The translations under genes and the position numbers were made by a program. Shown one piece after another: positions 1 through 10,439 of a stretch of DNA of 64,000 bases (position 1 is the first letter of the stretch; every line of letters begins with the position of its first letter). The notes under the pieces are model-generated. The model saw only the letters and a program-made list of their open reading frames with translations. It ran no database searches and was not told the DNA's origin. Location of the stretch: the NCBI GenBank assembly GCA_015039465.1, contig MU130017.1, positions 62,001 to 126,000 on the forward strand, read 5' to 3'. This DNA is from Phlegmacium glaucopus (taxonomy: Eukaryota > Basidiomycota > Agaricomycetes > Agaricales > Cortinariaceae).

Positions 1-403
1 CCCGCTTTTGCCTTGATAGCACGTTTGTCGAGTTCGTCAGGTTCTTGTTCTTCCAACTTAGATTTACGACCTTTGTCAACCCTGATAGGGTTGTTTCTGC
101 CTCCCTCGTCGGGGCCAGCTGCAGGCTGTACCGGTTTTCCGCGATATTCGCTGAAAGACAAATACATCAATTTGACCTCTGCATAAAAAAAATGGACATA
201 CTAGGGAAACGGCGGAGGTCCTTCATCCGAGTCATCTCCCAAATCCTCGTTTTCGTCGACAATAGCTGCCACAACGGGTGAGGACAATGAAAGAATGAGC
301 ACAAGTCACATAGGTCCGTACACTTGTTCCCGATAGCTTCAGCAACAGTTGCGTCCTTTTTATTGGTCGCTTCAGAGTAGTCGGTGACAGGGAGGTCGCC
401 CAT
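1..403 (-). CDS. Orphan acidic/basic small protein, copy A (3' end beyond window)
   Basis: Model: complement of <1..150, 202..265 and 310..403, with introns of 51 and 44 bp that keep the frame. The start ATG at 403 begins MGDLPVTDYSEA. The second exon encodes an acidic stretch (VDENEDLGDDSDEGPPPFP). The third is rich in Lys and Glu (SKLEEQEPDELDKRAIKAKA) and runs off the window edge. I do not recognise the family; the charged tail suggests a helical region. Copy B at 5265..5705 has the same three-exon structure and start, but differs by a two-codon deletion here and many substitutions. Both frames are open, which argues that both are real genes rather than one being a relic. No signal peptide or membrane segment is visible. 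Confidence 0.6.
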
Positions 404-587
404 TTTTTAATTCGCGGATATTTGAACTTCAAACACAGAAGACAGGTATCCTATCAGTAACCGACATCAAATGAGAGGAAGCGACTCACTTCTGTGTTAC
501 TTGAGAGAGAGCGGGGTAATCCTTGGGGAACAATTGGTGGTGGAGCGAGTCAGAAGTGTTTGGCGCTGGGTAATTTGAAATCTTTGA

Positions 588-595
588 CTTTTATA
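588..595 (-). promoter_or_regulatory. TATA box of copy A gene
   Basis: On the minus strand this reads TATAAAAG, about 185-190 bp upstream of the ATG at 403. The same octamer lies at the same distance in copy B, inside a conserved context (gcgcctaaaggtataaaagt). Confidence 0.5.
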
Positions 596-1062
596 CCTTT
601 AGGCGCCCCCCTGTTCCGGTGGGATCGATGGATATATAATAAAAGAGTCCCATGTTGGAAGGTCAGTTCCAAACTTTTGGGCCCTTCTAGCAGCTATGTC
701 TAAATCTAACTGATCAGAGCAATTAAATGGCGTTTCTCCGGCTCAGTATCTACAAGAGGGAACTTGAAGCTGACAAACAATCGGGCCAGAAGGAATGCCG
801 AAGAGCTTTCACAACTTCAAATGGCCCGAAACTCCTTAGCACTTTGAGACCGCCAATCATAAAAGTCAACTGGGTGTTGCCAGTGGACGCAGCTAACATA
901 TAGTAACTGGTCGAGTTCATCTTTCAGCTCAATATGATGCTGTTGAGATCAAAATAAATAGAAGGAAGTTGATTGTAAGCTGTCCTGAGACAGTGGAGAG
1001 TTTACGGTCCGTCTCTTATCACGTGGCGTCAGAAAGTTCTTATGTAATCTTCGGACTTTGAA

Positions 1063-2074
1063 TTTTTCCAACTGGTGTCCATCCTCGCGCAAGCATGAAC
1101 ATAACCAAGAAAACAGTTGGTTGAAGGAAAATCTTTGAAGTCGTCAGAGGAAGCACAGGTGCCCAAAACCGATTTGCGGTATTGTGCAATGGTGAAATTT
1201 GTATATGCGGAATACATCCAATTTATTCCTGCCATCATTATCGACAATTGACCCGACCAGTTTGCAGTATAGTATCGAGGAAGAGCTTGCATTGTTGATG
1301 TAGATATTCGACCTATCAGTGCAGAACAACGCCAAATATTTTTTTGCTGTCATGTAGTACATTAGCAACGGCGGCGTCTTCTGAAAATTTAATTATAACT
1401 AACCCGTTTCCTATTCAGAACTTTGGTGTCGAAGGTAAGGCCTGCGCCGGCATTAGGAAGTAGGGATTTTCGCAGCCTGGCTTTTCCCCAGACGCTGCGG
1501 GTGTAAGGCGCATCTACCCATCTCGGGATCGTGATTTTCAATGCTGTTGCATACAGCGTATAGGTAGGAGGCCCAAGGGTGAGGAGCAGTGGTGTAGAGC
1601 ATGTCGATCAGGCCAAGGTTCAATCACAAATTGAAAAGGACGGCCAGCAGACTTGGCGGGGGAGTGGTCCTCGCCATGTCTAGAATGAGATACAGTGTTT
1701 AGTCGTTTGTCACAGGGTGGTGGCCGCATCTCATGAAAAAAAGTTACTCACAATTAGCGAAGCGGTCGAGGCTCATTTCCTGTAAAGGCCATGAGTGCAA
1801 GATCCAAAGGGAAATCCAGGGGAAATCTACAAGTCTTTGGCATAGAAATCTGTCTCAGATATCTCTACGATGAAGGTATAATTCCTCGGGGTTTGCAAAT
1901 TTCCAGGAAGATGAAAGTAGGTAAGACATGGTGGTAGATTTTCATGAAACTCACAACCGACCGAGGTTTTCAGAAAGGCGAAAAAAAAATTACTACTAAT
2001 TTCCGTGGTGTGAAGTCGCTCATACATAAGTTCAACATAATGCGAGAAAAACGTAGTTAAATGTTCAAACTACA
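1063..2074. other. Intergenic, no supported gene
   Basis: Between the end of duplication copy A and the 3' end of the kinase gene I see only short open frames with no recognisable motif and no convincing splice chain. Confidence 0.5.
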
Positions 2075-3498
2075 CTACTTTGCAATCCAGGGATCATTGA
2101 GCAATTCTGAGGCAGAGGCTCGCTTTTCCTCCGTCCACGTCAAAGTCCGTTTAATAAAAGCGAGGAACACTTCCGACTCCTCGACCGTCATGGCCAGTTT
2201 AGCATGTTCTAGGGAGGACGCAAGGGCCGACTCGAGCGTCTCATTTGGAACGGTCCCTTTGGCAGACCCATCCTCATTGAAAAATTCGAGAGCGCCTGGA
2301 CCCAAGTCGGCTAGGAGCGCTTCTGGGGGAGGTCCAAGCAGAGCAACCATCCGAGCGAGCTGGTCTTTGTCAGCAGTTTCCTCATCTGGCGCACCTGGCC
2401 GGGAGAAGAGTTGTCGACCAAACATGAAGTGCCATACCTATATCTAATTAATGACAACGCGAGGGAAGAGACAATGATGACCACACGAACCATGCACCCG
2501 AGATTCCAGATATCCACGGGTGTGCCCCACGGGAGGTGCAAGAAGACCTCTGGCGCTCGATAAACAGCTGGTTGGATGAGTCCTGTATGCGAATCCTGCC
2601 CCGTACGTGCTTCACCAAAATCACACAGAACAGGTCCACTCTTCGTACCAATCCAGCGACGCAGAGATCCGGGATGGTCCCTGGTTTCGAAAACCACAGA
2701 TTGTCCAGTGATTTTCCTAGAGCTGGGACTTTCAATTTCCACTTCTTCGCCATCTTTGAGAACAATTTCATCCTGAATGCGAAGGAGAATGTTGCTTGCT
2801 TGGAGGTCTAGAATCAAAGTTGTATCAGAAGACGGAGCGTAATGTCAGAAGTTGTCGGACCTGCATGAATGACTTTGGCGCTGTGGATGAATTGCAAAGC
2901 ATGTAGCATCCGGGAGGCCAAATCCTTGGCGTAATCGATAGGAAAACTACCCCTAGATATGTGGAGAAAGAATTGCAAACTAACGCCGAGAGGCTCATGA
3001 ATGAGAAAATGGTAGTTGCGGTCGCCGTGATGAAGTTCGAAGTGATCCAATGCCTGCCTAACATACTGCTTTCCGGTCGACCTACTAGTCTTGTCTACTT
3101 TGCTCAAAGATTCATACGCTTTGATCTCGCGTTCGACGGAGGCATAGTTGGAGACCATGGACTTCATGCAAACATATTCGTCGCGGCTGGAAACAGTCAG
3201 CTTGTTTCAGGACGCAAATCAAAGGAACTGACAGAAGATCCCGGCACAACCAAATAGTAGCGGTTGTTCCATAGCCGAGTTTATAGAGAACTTGGTACTT
3301 GGATTGAAGTACGTCTCCAATACGGACTGGGTAGAAGGATTGCGGTGTGTACCACGACCAGTTCTCTTCCTCTAGCTTTTCTGAGGCAGGGATAGCGGTG
3401 AAGCCAGTAGCAGGAAATACGCGAGGAGGAATGGTCGGGGTGCCAGACGCGGAACGAAAGTGGGCAGTAGTGGGTCTAAATCTCTTGAGTAAGTTCAT
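2075..3498 (-). CDS. SRPK-like serine/threonine protein kinase
   Basis: Model: complement of 2075..2437, 2491..2807, 2861..3186 and 3233..3498, 423 residues, introns of 46-53 bp. The start is the ATG at 3498 (MNLLKRF); longer frames upstream lack an ATG. The pre-kinase motif WSWYTPQSFYPVRIGDVLQ followed by KYQVLYKLGYGTTATIWL (about residues 69-84) is the SRPK signature. Visible catalytic parts are the glycine loop at about 74-83, Lys97 (VCMK), HADLQASN at 196-203 with the catalytic Asp198, DFG at 260-262 and APE at 282-284. SR-protein kinases normally have HTD-[IL]-K here; the lysine after the catalytic Asp-Leu is Gln200, so activity may be altered. The basic N-terminus could be a mitochondrial presequence, but this is weak. 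The gene lies between the two copies of the duplicated orphan gene. Confidence 0.88.
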
Positions 3499-5264
3499 GC
3501 CGGAAACGAAAAGCTTGAGCTTTCCGTTTACAAACACTGATTACATCAGCTGCCGGCGCGTGCCGAAGGCCGCCCAAACCGTCGAACCCAGCAGATGCCA
3601 CGGGAAGTACGAGTTGGTTCCATCTGTTACCTGTAGACGGTAGAGGTACAATCGGAATTTTAGAGGGGCTACAGATATCCTGCACGATTGAGTTTATCGA
3701 GCCCTGTCTGTGGGGGAAAATTAGGCCATAGAATCCCAAACATGAGCCAAGACAGGATAGATGGATGAGTTGCAGTAATCACCAGCGAGATCCCAAAAGA
3801 GTCCTGCAGGTGTAGGAAAGACCTGCTAACTTTCCATGCTGATGCAGGACTTCAAACCCTTTTACGGTTGCAATGGGCAACCACTAATGAAGCTGTTTTT
3901 ATTTAATTCATTACTAGTAGCAGGATATCTCACCGTCTCAAGGAAGAGATGTGATTTTTTCTCAACAGGTTTTGTGTGGGTTTTTGGTTGAATTTTTTTT
4001 CACGAACATGCGCCGTGCGCCGGGGACTGTCTCCGGCGCATTTGAATAATGAATGACAATTGTAAGACATGGTCTACAAGGTCTCCGTGTTGGACTTAGT
4101 CCGTAGGTGTCGGTGGTTTCGAGTTTGGCATGAGTTTGGCTAGTCTCCCGTAGGCAACTCCGATGATGATGGCGATGACAGTCGATAGGGTTTGGCACAA
4201 GTTCGGCACTATTATTGAACCCCGACCTGGGGGTTTCTGATAACATGCACAAACAACCTTGCTCCAGTGCGTCCTTGTTTCACTCGATAAAACTTTTAAC
4301 TAAGTCATTATTTCCTTTTTTTGTCTGTGCTCCCTATTTTTATTAAAATGGAACAGTCTGGTGGTCTATATGGCTCGCTCATACACTAACAATAGAGGTT
4401 TGTCTTGTTTCTTTTCGTATTTCAAAATTCCCGATGAAATTCGTGCCTGGCATTCTTTTTTTTGTCCCTCTGAATCTAAGGTGTTACAACTCGACGCGTC
4501 AACAGCATATGCTAGCCAACTTGACTCTAGGAATTGCGGGAAAGAATGAGGATAAGATGGAAAGACACGCAACTAACATTGCAGAGCATTGACTGATGTT
4601 TCTTCGACTGAATAAGAAAAAGAGAGGGCGCGGAGCCAGGATGATTCAGGTACTATCGCCACAGCTTCTGTGGAGGGCGAAAAATTGGGCCGGAATGCAA
4701 GGTGAAAGAGGTTGAACAATGGAGTACCACGCCTCCGAATGCCTCTGGAACTAGACGCAGGGTGCTTTCGAACGATAACATTAACAGAAGAAGAGTCAGA
4801 CAGAGATACAGCTCAACCTGCGGATTTTCAAATGCAGAAGTCAATGAACGATGCTGGTCGCCTGTGATGCCACTCGTTAGTAACTTATTGAGACGAAAAG
4901 CTGGATGCCCAAAGCAGATGATGAAAAAAGGGCTATGAGTTCGAGTCGACGACGCTTTGCAAGCGCCCGTAAATAGTTAGCTGCAAGAGGAAGTGTATAT
5001 ATGGCGTGTGGTTTGTGGTCAGCAAGCCTGAGCCATCTATATTTTGGTTTTATAACATGACAGTTACATTCATTAACAGTCTCCTTAACGTCACCTTGAA
5101 CCACCCCCGGCACTCCATTCCAGAATGGTTCACACGACACAGCAAGAATTCAAAATGGACTCCAGAATCATTTATACAAGAGGAGAATGATCTGTGGGCC
5201 CTTTAACTACATAGTCTCAATAACTGGAGAACTCACTTTTCACAAGCCGATTATGAACCAGTCG
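3499..5264. other. Intergenic, possibly with a decayed third copy of the duplicated promoter
   Basis: No gene is supported. Around 4580-4760 there are weak matches in order to the upstream part of copy B (cagagcattgactgatgtttcttcgactga; atgcctctgg followed by gacgcagggtgc), suggesting a much decayed third copy. Confidence 0.35.
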
Positions 5265-5705
5265 TCAGGTCTTCTTCTTTATTCCTTTATTATCCGCTTT
5301 CGCCTTGGTAGCACGTTTGTCGAGTTCGTCAAGTTCTTGTTCTTCCGACTTAGATTTACTACCTTGTTTGTTAGCCCTGATAGCGTTTTTTGTGCTTCTC
5401 TCGTCGGTGCCGACTCCAGGCTGTTTCATTGGTCCGCGATGTTCGCTGAAAGGCAAATACACCAATCTGACCTCTGCATAACAAAAAATGGACATACTAG
5501 GGAAACGGCGGAGGTTCTTCATCCGAGTCATCTCCCGAATCCTCGTTCTCGTCGACAATAACTGTAACAAGGGGTGAGGACAATGAAAGTATGAGCACGA
5601 GTCACATAGGTCGATAACCGTACACTTGTTCCCGGTAGCTTCAGCAACACCTGTGTCCTCTTTTCTGGTCGTTTCAGAGTAGTCGGTGACGGGGAGGTCG
5701 CCCAT
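5265..5705 (-). CDS. Orphan acidic/basic small protein, copy B (complete)
   Basis: Model: complement of 5265..5445, 5498..5561 and 5606..5705, 114 residues, introns of 52 and 44 bp; all phases agree. The protein begins MGDLPVTDYSETTRKED, has an acidic centre (VDENEDSGDDSDEEPPPFP, about residues 35-53) and a charged C-terminal half (SKSEEQELDELDKRATKAKA) ending IKKKT. The second acceptor is the CAG at 5446; an earlier AG gives a stop. It has no signal peptide or transmembrane segment, so a soluble nuclear or cytosolic protein is likely. I do not recognise the family. It is the paralogue of the gene at 1..403. Confidence 0.65.
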   Translation of the reverse strand: MGDLPVTDYSETTRKEDTGVAEATGNKCTVIDLCDSCSYFHCPHPLLQLLSTRTRIREMTRMKNLRRFPSMSIFCYAEVRLVYLPFSEHRGPMKQPGVGTDERSTKNAIRANKQGSKSKSEEQELDELDKRATKAKADNKGIKKKT

Positions 5706-6412
5706 TTTTGATTTGCGAGTATTCAAACTTCAAACATTCACAGAAGACAGGTATCCTGTCAGTAACCGACGTCAAATGAGAGGAAGCGACCCACTGCTGT
5801 GTTACTTGAGAGAATGGGTTGATCTTTGGGGGAAGAGTTGGTGGTGGAGCGAGTCAAAAGTGTTTGACGCCGGGTAGTTTCAAAGCCTTGACTTTTATAC
5901 CTTTAGGCGCCCCCCTGTTCCCGTGGGATCGATGGATAATAAAAGAAAGCGTCCCATGTTGGAAGGTCAGTTCCAAACTTTTGGGTCCCTTCTAGCAGCT
6001 ATGTCCAAATCTAACTGATCAGAGCGATTGATTGGTGTTTCTTCGGCTGAGTATCTACAAGAGGAAACTTGAAGCTGACAAACAATCGGGCCAGAAGGAA
6101 CTTGTCAGGCTTTCACAACTTACAAATAGCCCGAACCCACCTTGAGACCGACATCAATCATAAAAGTCAACACCAATGTCTTCTGTATTGTTGAACCATC
6201 ATGGGCCCTGGATGCCTCTGGGCGTTGGACGCAGGGCGCGTTGAACAAGATAATGCATATAGTAACTCGTCGAGTTCTTCTTTTGGCTCAAGACGGATGC
6301 TGTTGAGTCAATATAAATATCGCCACGATAAGGATAAGCTGTGAACTAGAGACAGTGAAGTCCGAGTCTGTTCTCTTCTGAGAAAGTTCTTATGTAATAT
6401 TCGGACTTTGAA
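5293..6412. repeat. Segmental duplication, copy B
   Basis: Direct copy of 1..1062, about 4.2 kb downstream, including the coding region and roughly 700 bp of promoter. Substitutions and small indels are spread over the whole length, so the duplication is not recent. Confidence 0.8.
5892..5899 (-). promoter_or_regulatory. TATA box of copy B gene
   Basis: TATAAAAG on the minus strand, about 190 bp upstream of the ATG at 5705; conserved in copy A. Confidence 0.5.
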
Positions 6413-6419
6413 ACTCTAG

Positions 6420-6756
6420 TCACACCCATTTAACGTGAGGGAGGATGAGGCAGGTTTTTCGAGGGATTTTGGGGAGAAAGGTTTCGAAGAAGTTCTCAAT
6501 AAAATATGAAGAGACGGCGATGTCATCTAGAAAAGTTAGGCAAATGGCATTGGGTGTGTGCAGAGGCCAACGATCACTCACGTGAGGGAATGAAATCGAC
6601 CACAAGATCTCCTAGATTCAACATAAAAATTTCATCTGATGTTCCTTGAGCTAAGTAGATACATCTGCCTCCAAGAAATAGAGACAGACCCACGTTGTCG
6701 CGACTACTTGACGCGACGATAATTGAAGCTCTGCACTTTACATAACTTATAAGCAT
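6420..6756 (-). CDS. Small hypothetical protein, two exons
   Basis: Model: complement of 6420..6526 and 6582..6756, joined by a 55-bp intron with a canonical GTGAGT donor and CTAG acceptor; 93 residues. The reading frame is kept across the splice. The protein is largely hydrophobic and beta-like (for example VGLSLFLGGRCIYLAQGTSD) with no signal peptide or motif I recognise. It starts just beyond the end of duplication copy B. It may be a genuine small gene or the remnant of a larger one. Confidence 0.4.
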
Positions 6757-7301
6757 TTTGCAAATATTTTAAACATTTCTGCGTAAATTCTTCAACAAAA
6801 CATCACATCGGTTCCGCAAATCATTTTTGGGTGATTCCCAGGAACGAAAGGAGGGAAGTCTGGACAGGTCTAGACTTGGTGGAACTTTGGCAGACGGTCA
6901 CGTGATGCGCAAATTCTCTCGACAGGTTCATCTTCGACACAGACGGTCACTGGTCTACATTGTTCCTCCCGCTGTTCACAACACAGCAACTGCAGTAAAT
7001 GAAGTATGTAATAATAAAAGTCTGACGACACGAATATAACCTTTTTCATTACGCGTGAAATGCCAAGTCGCTCTACATAATTCTTGGCAGTCAAAGAACA
7101 ATCTCAAACTTCAATTTGACTTCAAGGCACGTATTACAGACTTTGCTCAATAGGATCGCCCTGCACTTTACATTCTTGTAAAATTGTATAGTCCCGTACA
7201 TGTATGTGTAATTATGTTAAATGGATATGCACATGATAGTTTCCAATAGCGTATGGTACACAGTAAGAAGTTTGTAAGCTACAGCCTCTATTTTGACTCC
7301 T
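6757..7301. other. Intergenic, nothing recognised
   Basis: AT-rich stretch with short open frames only, upstream of the 93-residue gene and downstream of the DUF6533-type gene. Confidence 0.5.
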
Positions 7302-8622
7302 TTACACCATTCGAGATATATCCGTCCGGTCTTTATCTTTATTGTCCGCTGGGTAGTCCTCGATTATAGGCTGGATTGTTCTGGTGACCGTGATAACATC
7401 GACATCATTGGGAGTTTCGGTTTGGGTTGTATTTGAAGTCGTGTTGACCCCTTGGTTCATCCCACTGTCTCGTTTTCCCGATAGTGAGAGTGAGATATCT
7501 GCGTTGAGATCTCTCCCCATGACGGAAGGAATCCGGCTCGAGTTGTGGAGAAGCGCGAACAACGTATTTCGGTAGACTCGACACGCCATCATATTCATCA
7601 ATGCGACGTTAGGAATCATGAGCATCGTCCGGTAGATGTCGGAGGAAGAGAGGATACATAAAGTGATCACTGTCATCAGGTTGACACAGACGGCGGCTCT
7701 GACCAAAAATAAATAGCTGTTATTAGCCGGTGTACCAAGGAGTATGAAGTAGGGATGCTAACAAGTAATAAGCCTGACCGTCTTGCAACATTGATCTGGA
7801 GAACGCTGGCAGGTACTCGCCGAAGACCAATACTCTAATGCCATCTTTCATTGTCCGACCAGCATAGGAATTACCCCACAAACGCCACGTTATTGAAAGA
7901 AAAACGATGGTATCGTTGATTAGGGAAATAGTGGCAGCAGCCCCTAAATGAGGCTTAGCGTTTCCATTAACACAATACTTCGTTGGTCCGATATTCGAAG
8001 CAGTAATTCCAAAAAATGTGCCCACGCATCCAGCCAAGACAGCAAACCATAAGGCTCCAAAAAGGGCCACTGCCCATGGGTTCGTACTGAATACAGCGCG
8101 AGCTCGGAAGAAGATAAGGAGGGATGTGGATGGAATGGCGATGCAAAATAGCACTTCCAAAGCGTGTTCACTACTACTGCAGCTAGAAATAGGCGCCGCT
8201 GAAAGACAATCAGATGTTTGGGATATGGAAATCTGTCAACTCACTTTCGAATATCGTACTGCCCAGAACATATGCGAGAGAAAAAACCCTGTGGTAGAAG
8301 AAAATAAGTGTGAAAAACTGGAACAAAAAAAGACGAACGCACTTTGATATAAAATAGATGGTCGTTTGCAAACGTATTCGATGTCTGGAGAGTATGTAAT
8401 CGCTTTTGAAATTACTTATGATATCCCAAAGGAATGCCTGATTTGCGTTAGCCCTTTCCACGGACTCCACTGGTGCGCGGATTGATAGCTTACCCCTAGG
8501 GTCCCGACCAAAACGTATCTCGAAATCCTCACCTGGGAGGCCTGCTCAGGTGAAAGGAAAACCAATGGATCGAATGGGTTGAGAATCGGCTCTCCATCCA
8601 CTACGACTGTCGTATTTGACAT
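7302..8622 (-). CDS. DUF6533-type multi-pass membrane protein
   Basis: Model: complement of 7302..7698, 7763..8198, 8245..8288, 8343..8437 and 8494..8622, 366 residues, introns 46-64 bp. The start is the ATG at 8622 (MSNTTVVVDGEPILNPFDP). The layout is that of the large basidiomycete DUF6533 family: a short polar N-terminus, a first helix with a conserved Trp-Asp (AFLWDIISNF), a row of hydrophobic helices (VLFCIAIPSTSLLIFFRARA; ALFGALWFAVLAGCVGTFFG; AATISLINDTIVFLSITWRL), then AAVCVNLMTVITLCILSSSD and a helix ending MNMMACRVYRNTLFALL. About seven membrane segments are followed by a polar cytosolic tail of about 90 residues. It is probably a plasma or internal membrane protein, and a receptor-like role is often guessed for the family. 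Function is unknown. Confidence 0.85.
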
Positions 8623-9190
8623 GACTGGAGCCTTCAAGTTGGAGAGATTGGGAAACGTCCCATTATAGATGACCGAATTATTTAAATGAAAACCTGCTCA
8701 AACAATCGCAATGTTCCGAGCAAGGAATATTCAGACAGAAGTTTAAAGCAGCCGTATCAGGGTCAGCTTCAGTCGGGAAGAAAGACATCGAATTTCACGT
8801 TCGCCGACGTCAAATTTGCATTGTCAGTGGGCAGGGGCAGGTCTGGGCAGGTGATGAATTGACAATCATCATGACAACTAAGGTCCAAAAGCACATTCAA
8901 AAGGTCATTGTCATCCATAGTCGACTGATTTGAACGGGCCGTTGCTATCAGAGCAGGGATTACGGAAACGACGTATATTCTTTCGGCATTATCTTCGGAG
9001 ACTGCCGACTGGATCAAAGTGGTCGATCCTTCAGTCCTCGGAGGAGCGGCATATCGGCAGCCTGATGGTCTTAATCTGCTATTTTTGGACGGCTTAGCCG
9101 GCTCTGAGGCTCTGAGCCGCTCTAAGCGAAATCGGCTCGGCTTGTAAACCAGGGCCGGCTTAGGTGCCTGAGCCGAGCTTTGACAACTCA
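8623..9190. other. Intergenic with GAGCCG-rich imperfect repeat
   Basis: No gene is supported. At about 9055-9180 the words agccg and cggct recur in both orientations (gcttagccggctctgaggct; ctgagccgctctaag; aaatcggctcggcttg; ccggcttaggtgcctgagcc), making a GC-rich, hairpin-forming stretch at the left border of the transposon insertion. Confidence 0.45.
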
Positions 9191-9192
9191 TA

Positions 9193-9220
9193 CAGTCGTG
9201 GACAAGCAAAGCCCACTAAT
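9193..9220 (+). repeat. Left terminal inverted repeat
   Basis: 28 bp starting CAGTCGTGGACAAGC and ending CCACTAAT; exact reverse complement of 10160-10187. Confidence 0.9.
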
Positions 9221-9479
9221 AAAAATGGAAATTCCTTGATGGCCGAAAAAATACTTGGAAAACATGCAGATAGGTCAAGGCAAGCTTGTGACCAATTTTC
9301 ACCCAGATCTCACGAGCCGTTCTTGAGAAACTGACCATATAAGGAAAGTGACCCTGAAATTATGGCAGGTACACCCAAAAAAAATCGGAAAATTTAAGAA
9401 AAAGTGCGGAATCGTTTCCTTTCATTGAGGGCAATATGTTTGTTACATTTTCGAAAAATATCATCGAGTGGTTGCCCCA

Positions 9480-9950
9480 CAATAAAATCCCTAACTTTCA
9501 GGTACAAAATGTTCCCACAGTCTACCCTTTCGAGAATGATAATTGCTGCATGGCCCGCCTTCTCACCAAGCAAGAGGAGATTATGAATCAAATTTCTATG
9601 CTTGAAACAGTGATCCAGAAGGTTGATGAGTGTATTTTCTTGCCTAAATTTCACAGTGAACTCAACCCAATTGAGATGGTGAGCTCATTGTGCTTGGTAG
9701 TATTAAGATATTCAGTGACTTATTTTCTATCAACTGCAGTATTGGGGATGGGTTAAACAGTGCTATCGAGCGGTATCATCATACACATTCAAAACGCCAT
9801 TGAGAACGCTCTTAACACGTGTCCTGTTGAGGTAATGGATGGTGGCGTACCACATGGGACTCACGGGAAGGGCCGTACGCAAGCAAAAAGGTCACAAAAA
9901 GGCTGCCATGACATATTTGGATACCGTTCTTAATGGGTTCTTAGCCCAAT
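9480..9950 (+). pseudogene. Transposase relic, DDE superfamily, C-terminal part
   Basis: Translation around 9505-9680 gives NVPTVYPFENDNCCMARLL, then FLPKFHSELNPIEM, the motif that precedes the last catalytic acidic residue in fungal Tc1/mariner-like DDE transposases. A 61-bp intron (9679..9739, GTGAGC...CTGCAG) follows, then YWGWVKQCYRAV and, after a frame break, AYHMGLTGRAVRKQKGHKKA. The N-terminal catalytic parts are missing. Confidence 0.75.
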
Positions 9951-10159
9951 TTTAATTTTAATGTACATATGTCACCACCTAAACCTATCCAAACTTGGTT
10001 TCGCCCGACAAAATGTTGCGGTTTTTGGGCCTAAAAACTTGTCATGGCCAAAACGTCGTGGGAAAAACTTCGGAGATGTGTTTTTTGATGCATTTCGTCA
10101 ATCTGGGCAAGAATCTGAAAAAATTTCACCCCTACATGCACTCCTTGCCGAGATACCAA

Positions 10160-10187
10160 ATTAGTGGGCTTTGCTTGTCCACGACTG
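10160..10187 (-). repeat. Right terminal inverted repeat
   Basis: Exact reverse complement of 9193-9220, followed by TA at 10188-10189. Confidence 0.9.
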
Positions 10188-10375
10188 TAGTGCGCAGCCA
10201 CTTATATAGGAGACCTGCACCTGGATGAAAGCGTTCGCCCCGCGGGCGACGAACATACAATGGTAAAACTCAGTCCAACGTTGCGCACATAACCTGCAAT
10301 TAAACTTGACCAAAAACCTGTCCGCCTACTAGTCACCTAGGTGACGGTGAGTCGGGTCCGATGACTTGACCCCTC

Positions 10376-10385
10376 TTTAAATAAA
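10376..10385 (+). promoter_or_regulatory. TATA-like element of F-box gene
   Basis: TTTAAATAAA about 60 bp upstream of the ATG at 10440. Confidence 0.35.
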
Positions 10386-10439
10386 GCTTCAAATTATTGA
10401 CGCAAAGTTCATCTCACTCGTAGTAACTCCCCCCCCATT

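Larger units (their letters stand above)
1..1062. repeat. Segmental duplication, copy A
   Basis: This stretch is collinear with 5293..6412 in the same orientation and covers the copy A gene plus about 660 bp of upstream sequence. The similarity stops after the shared words around 1051-1062 and 6401-6412 (tcggactttgaa). Copy B carries an extra segment of about 55 bp near 6170-6224. The duplication continues off the left edge, so its true length is unknown. Confidence 0.8.
9193..10187 (+). mobile_element. Tc1/mariner-type DNA transposon, deletion derivative
   Basis: The element is bounded by a perfect 28-bp inverted repeat starting CAGTCGTGGACAAGC and flanked on both sides by TA (9191-9192 and 10188-10189), the target duplication of the Tc1/mariner superfamily. 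It is 995 bp long and contains only the 3' part of a transposase gene. It is therefore non-autonomous, but its ends are intact, so it could still be mobilised in trans. Confidence 0.85.

Noticed and set aside
3476..3739. Open frame overlapping the start of the kinase gene
   Set aside because: It is out of frame with the kinase and has no splice linking the two; the kinase start at 3498 is sufficient.
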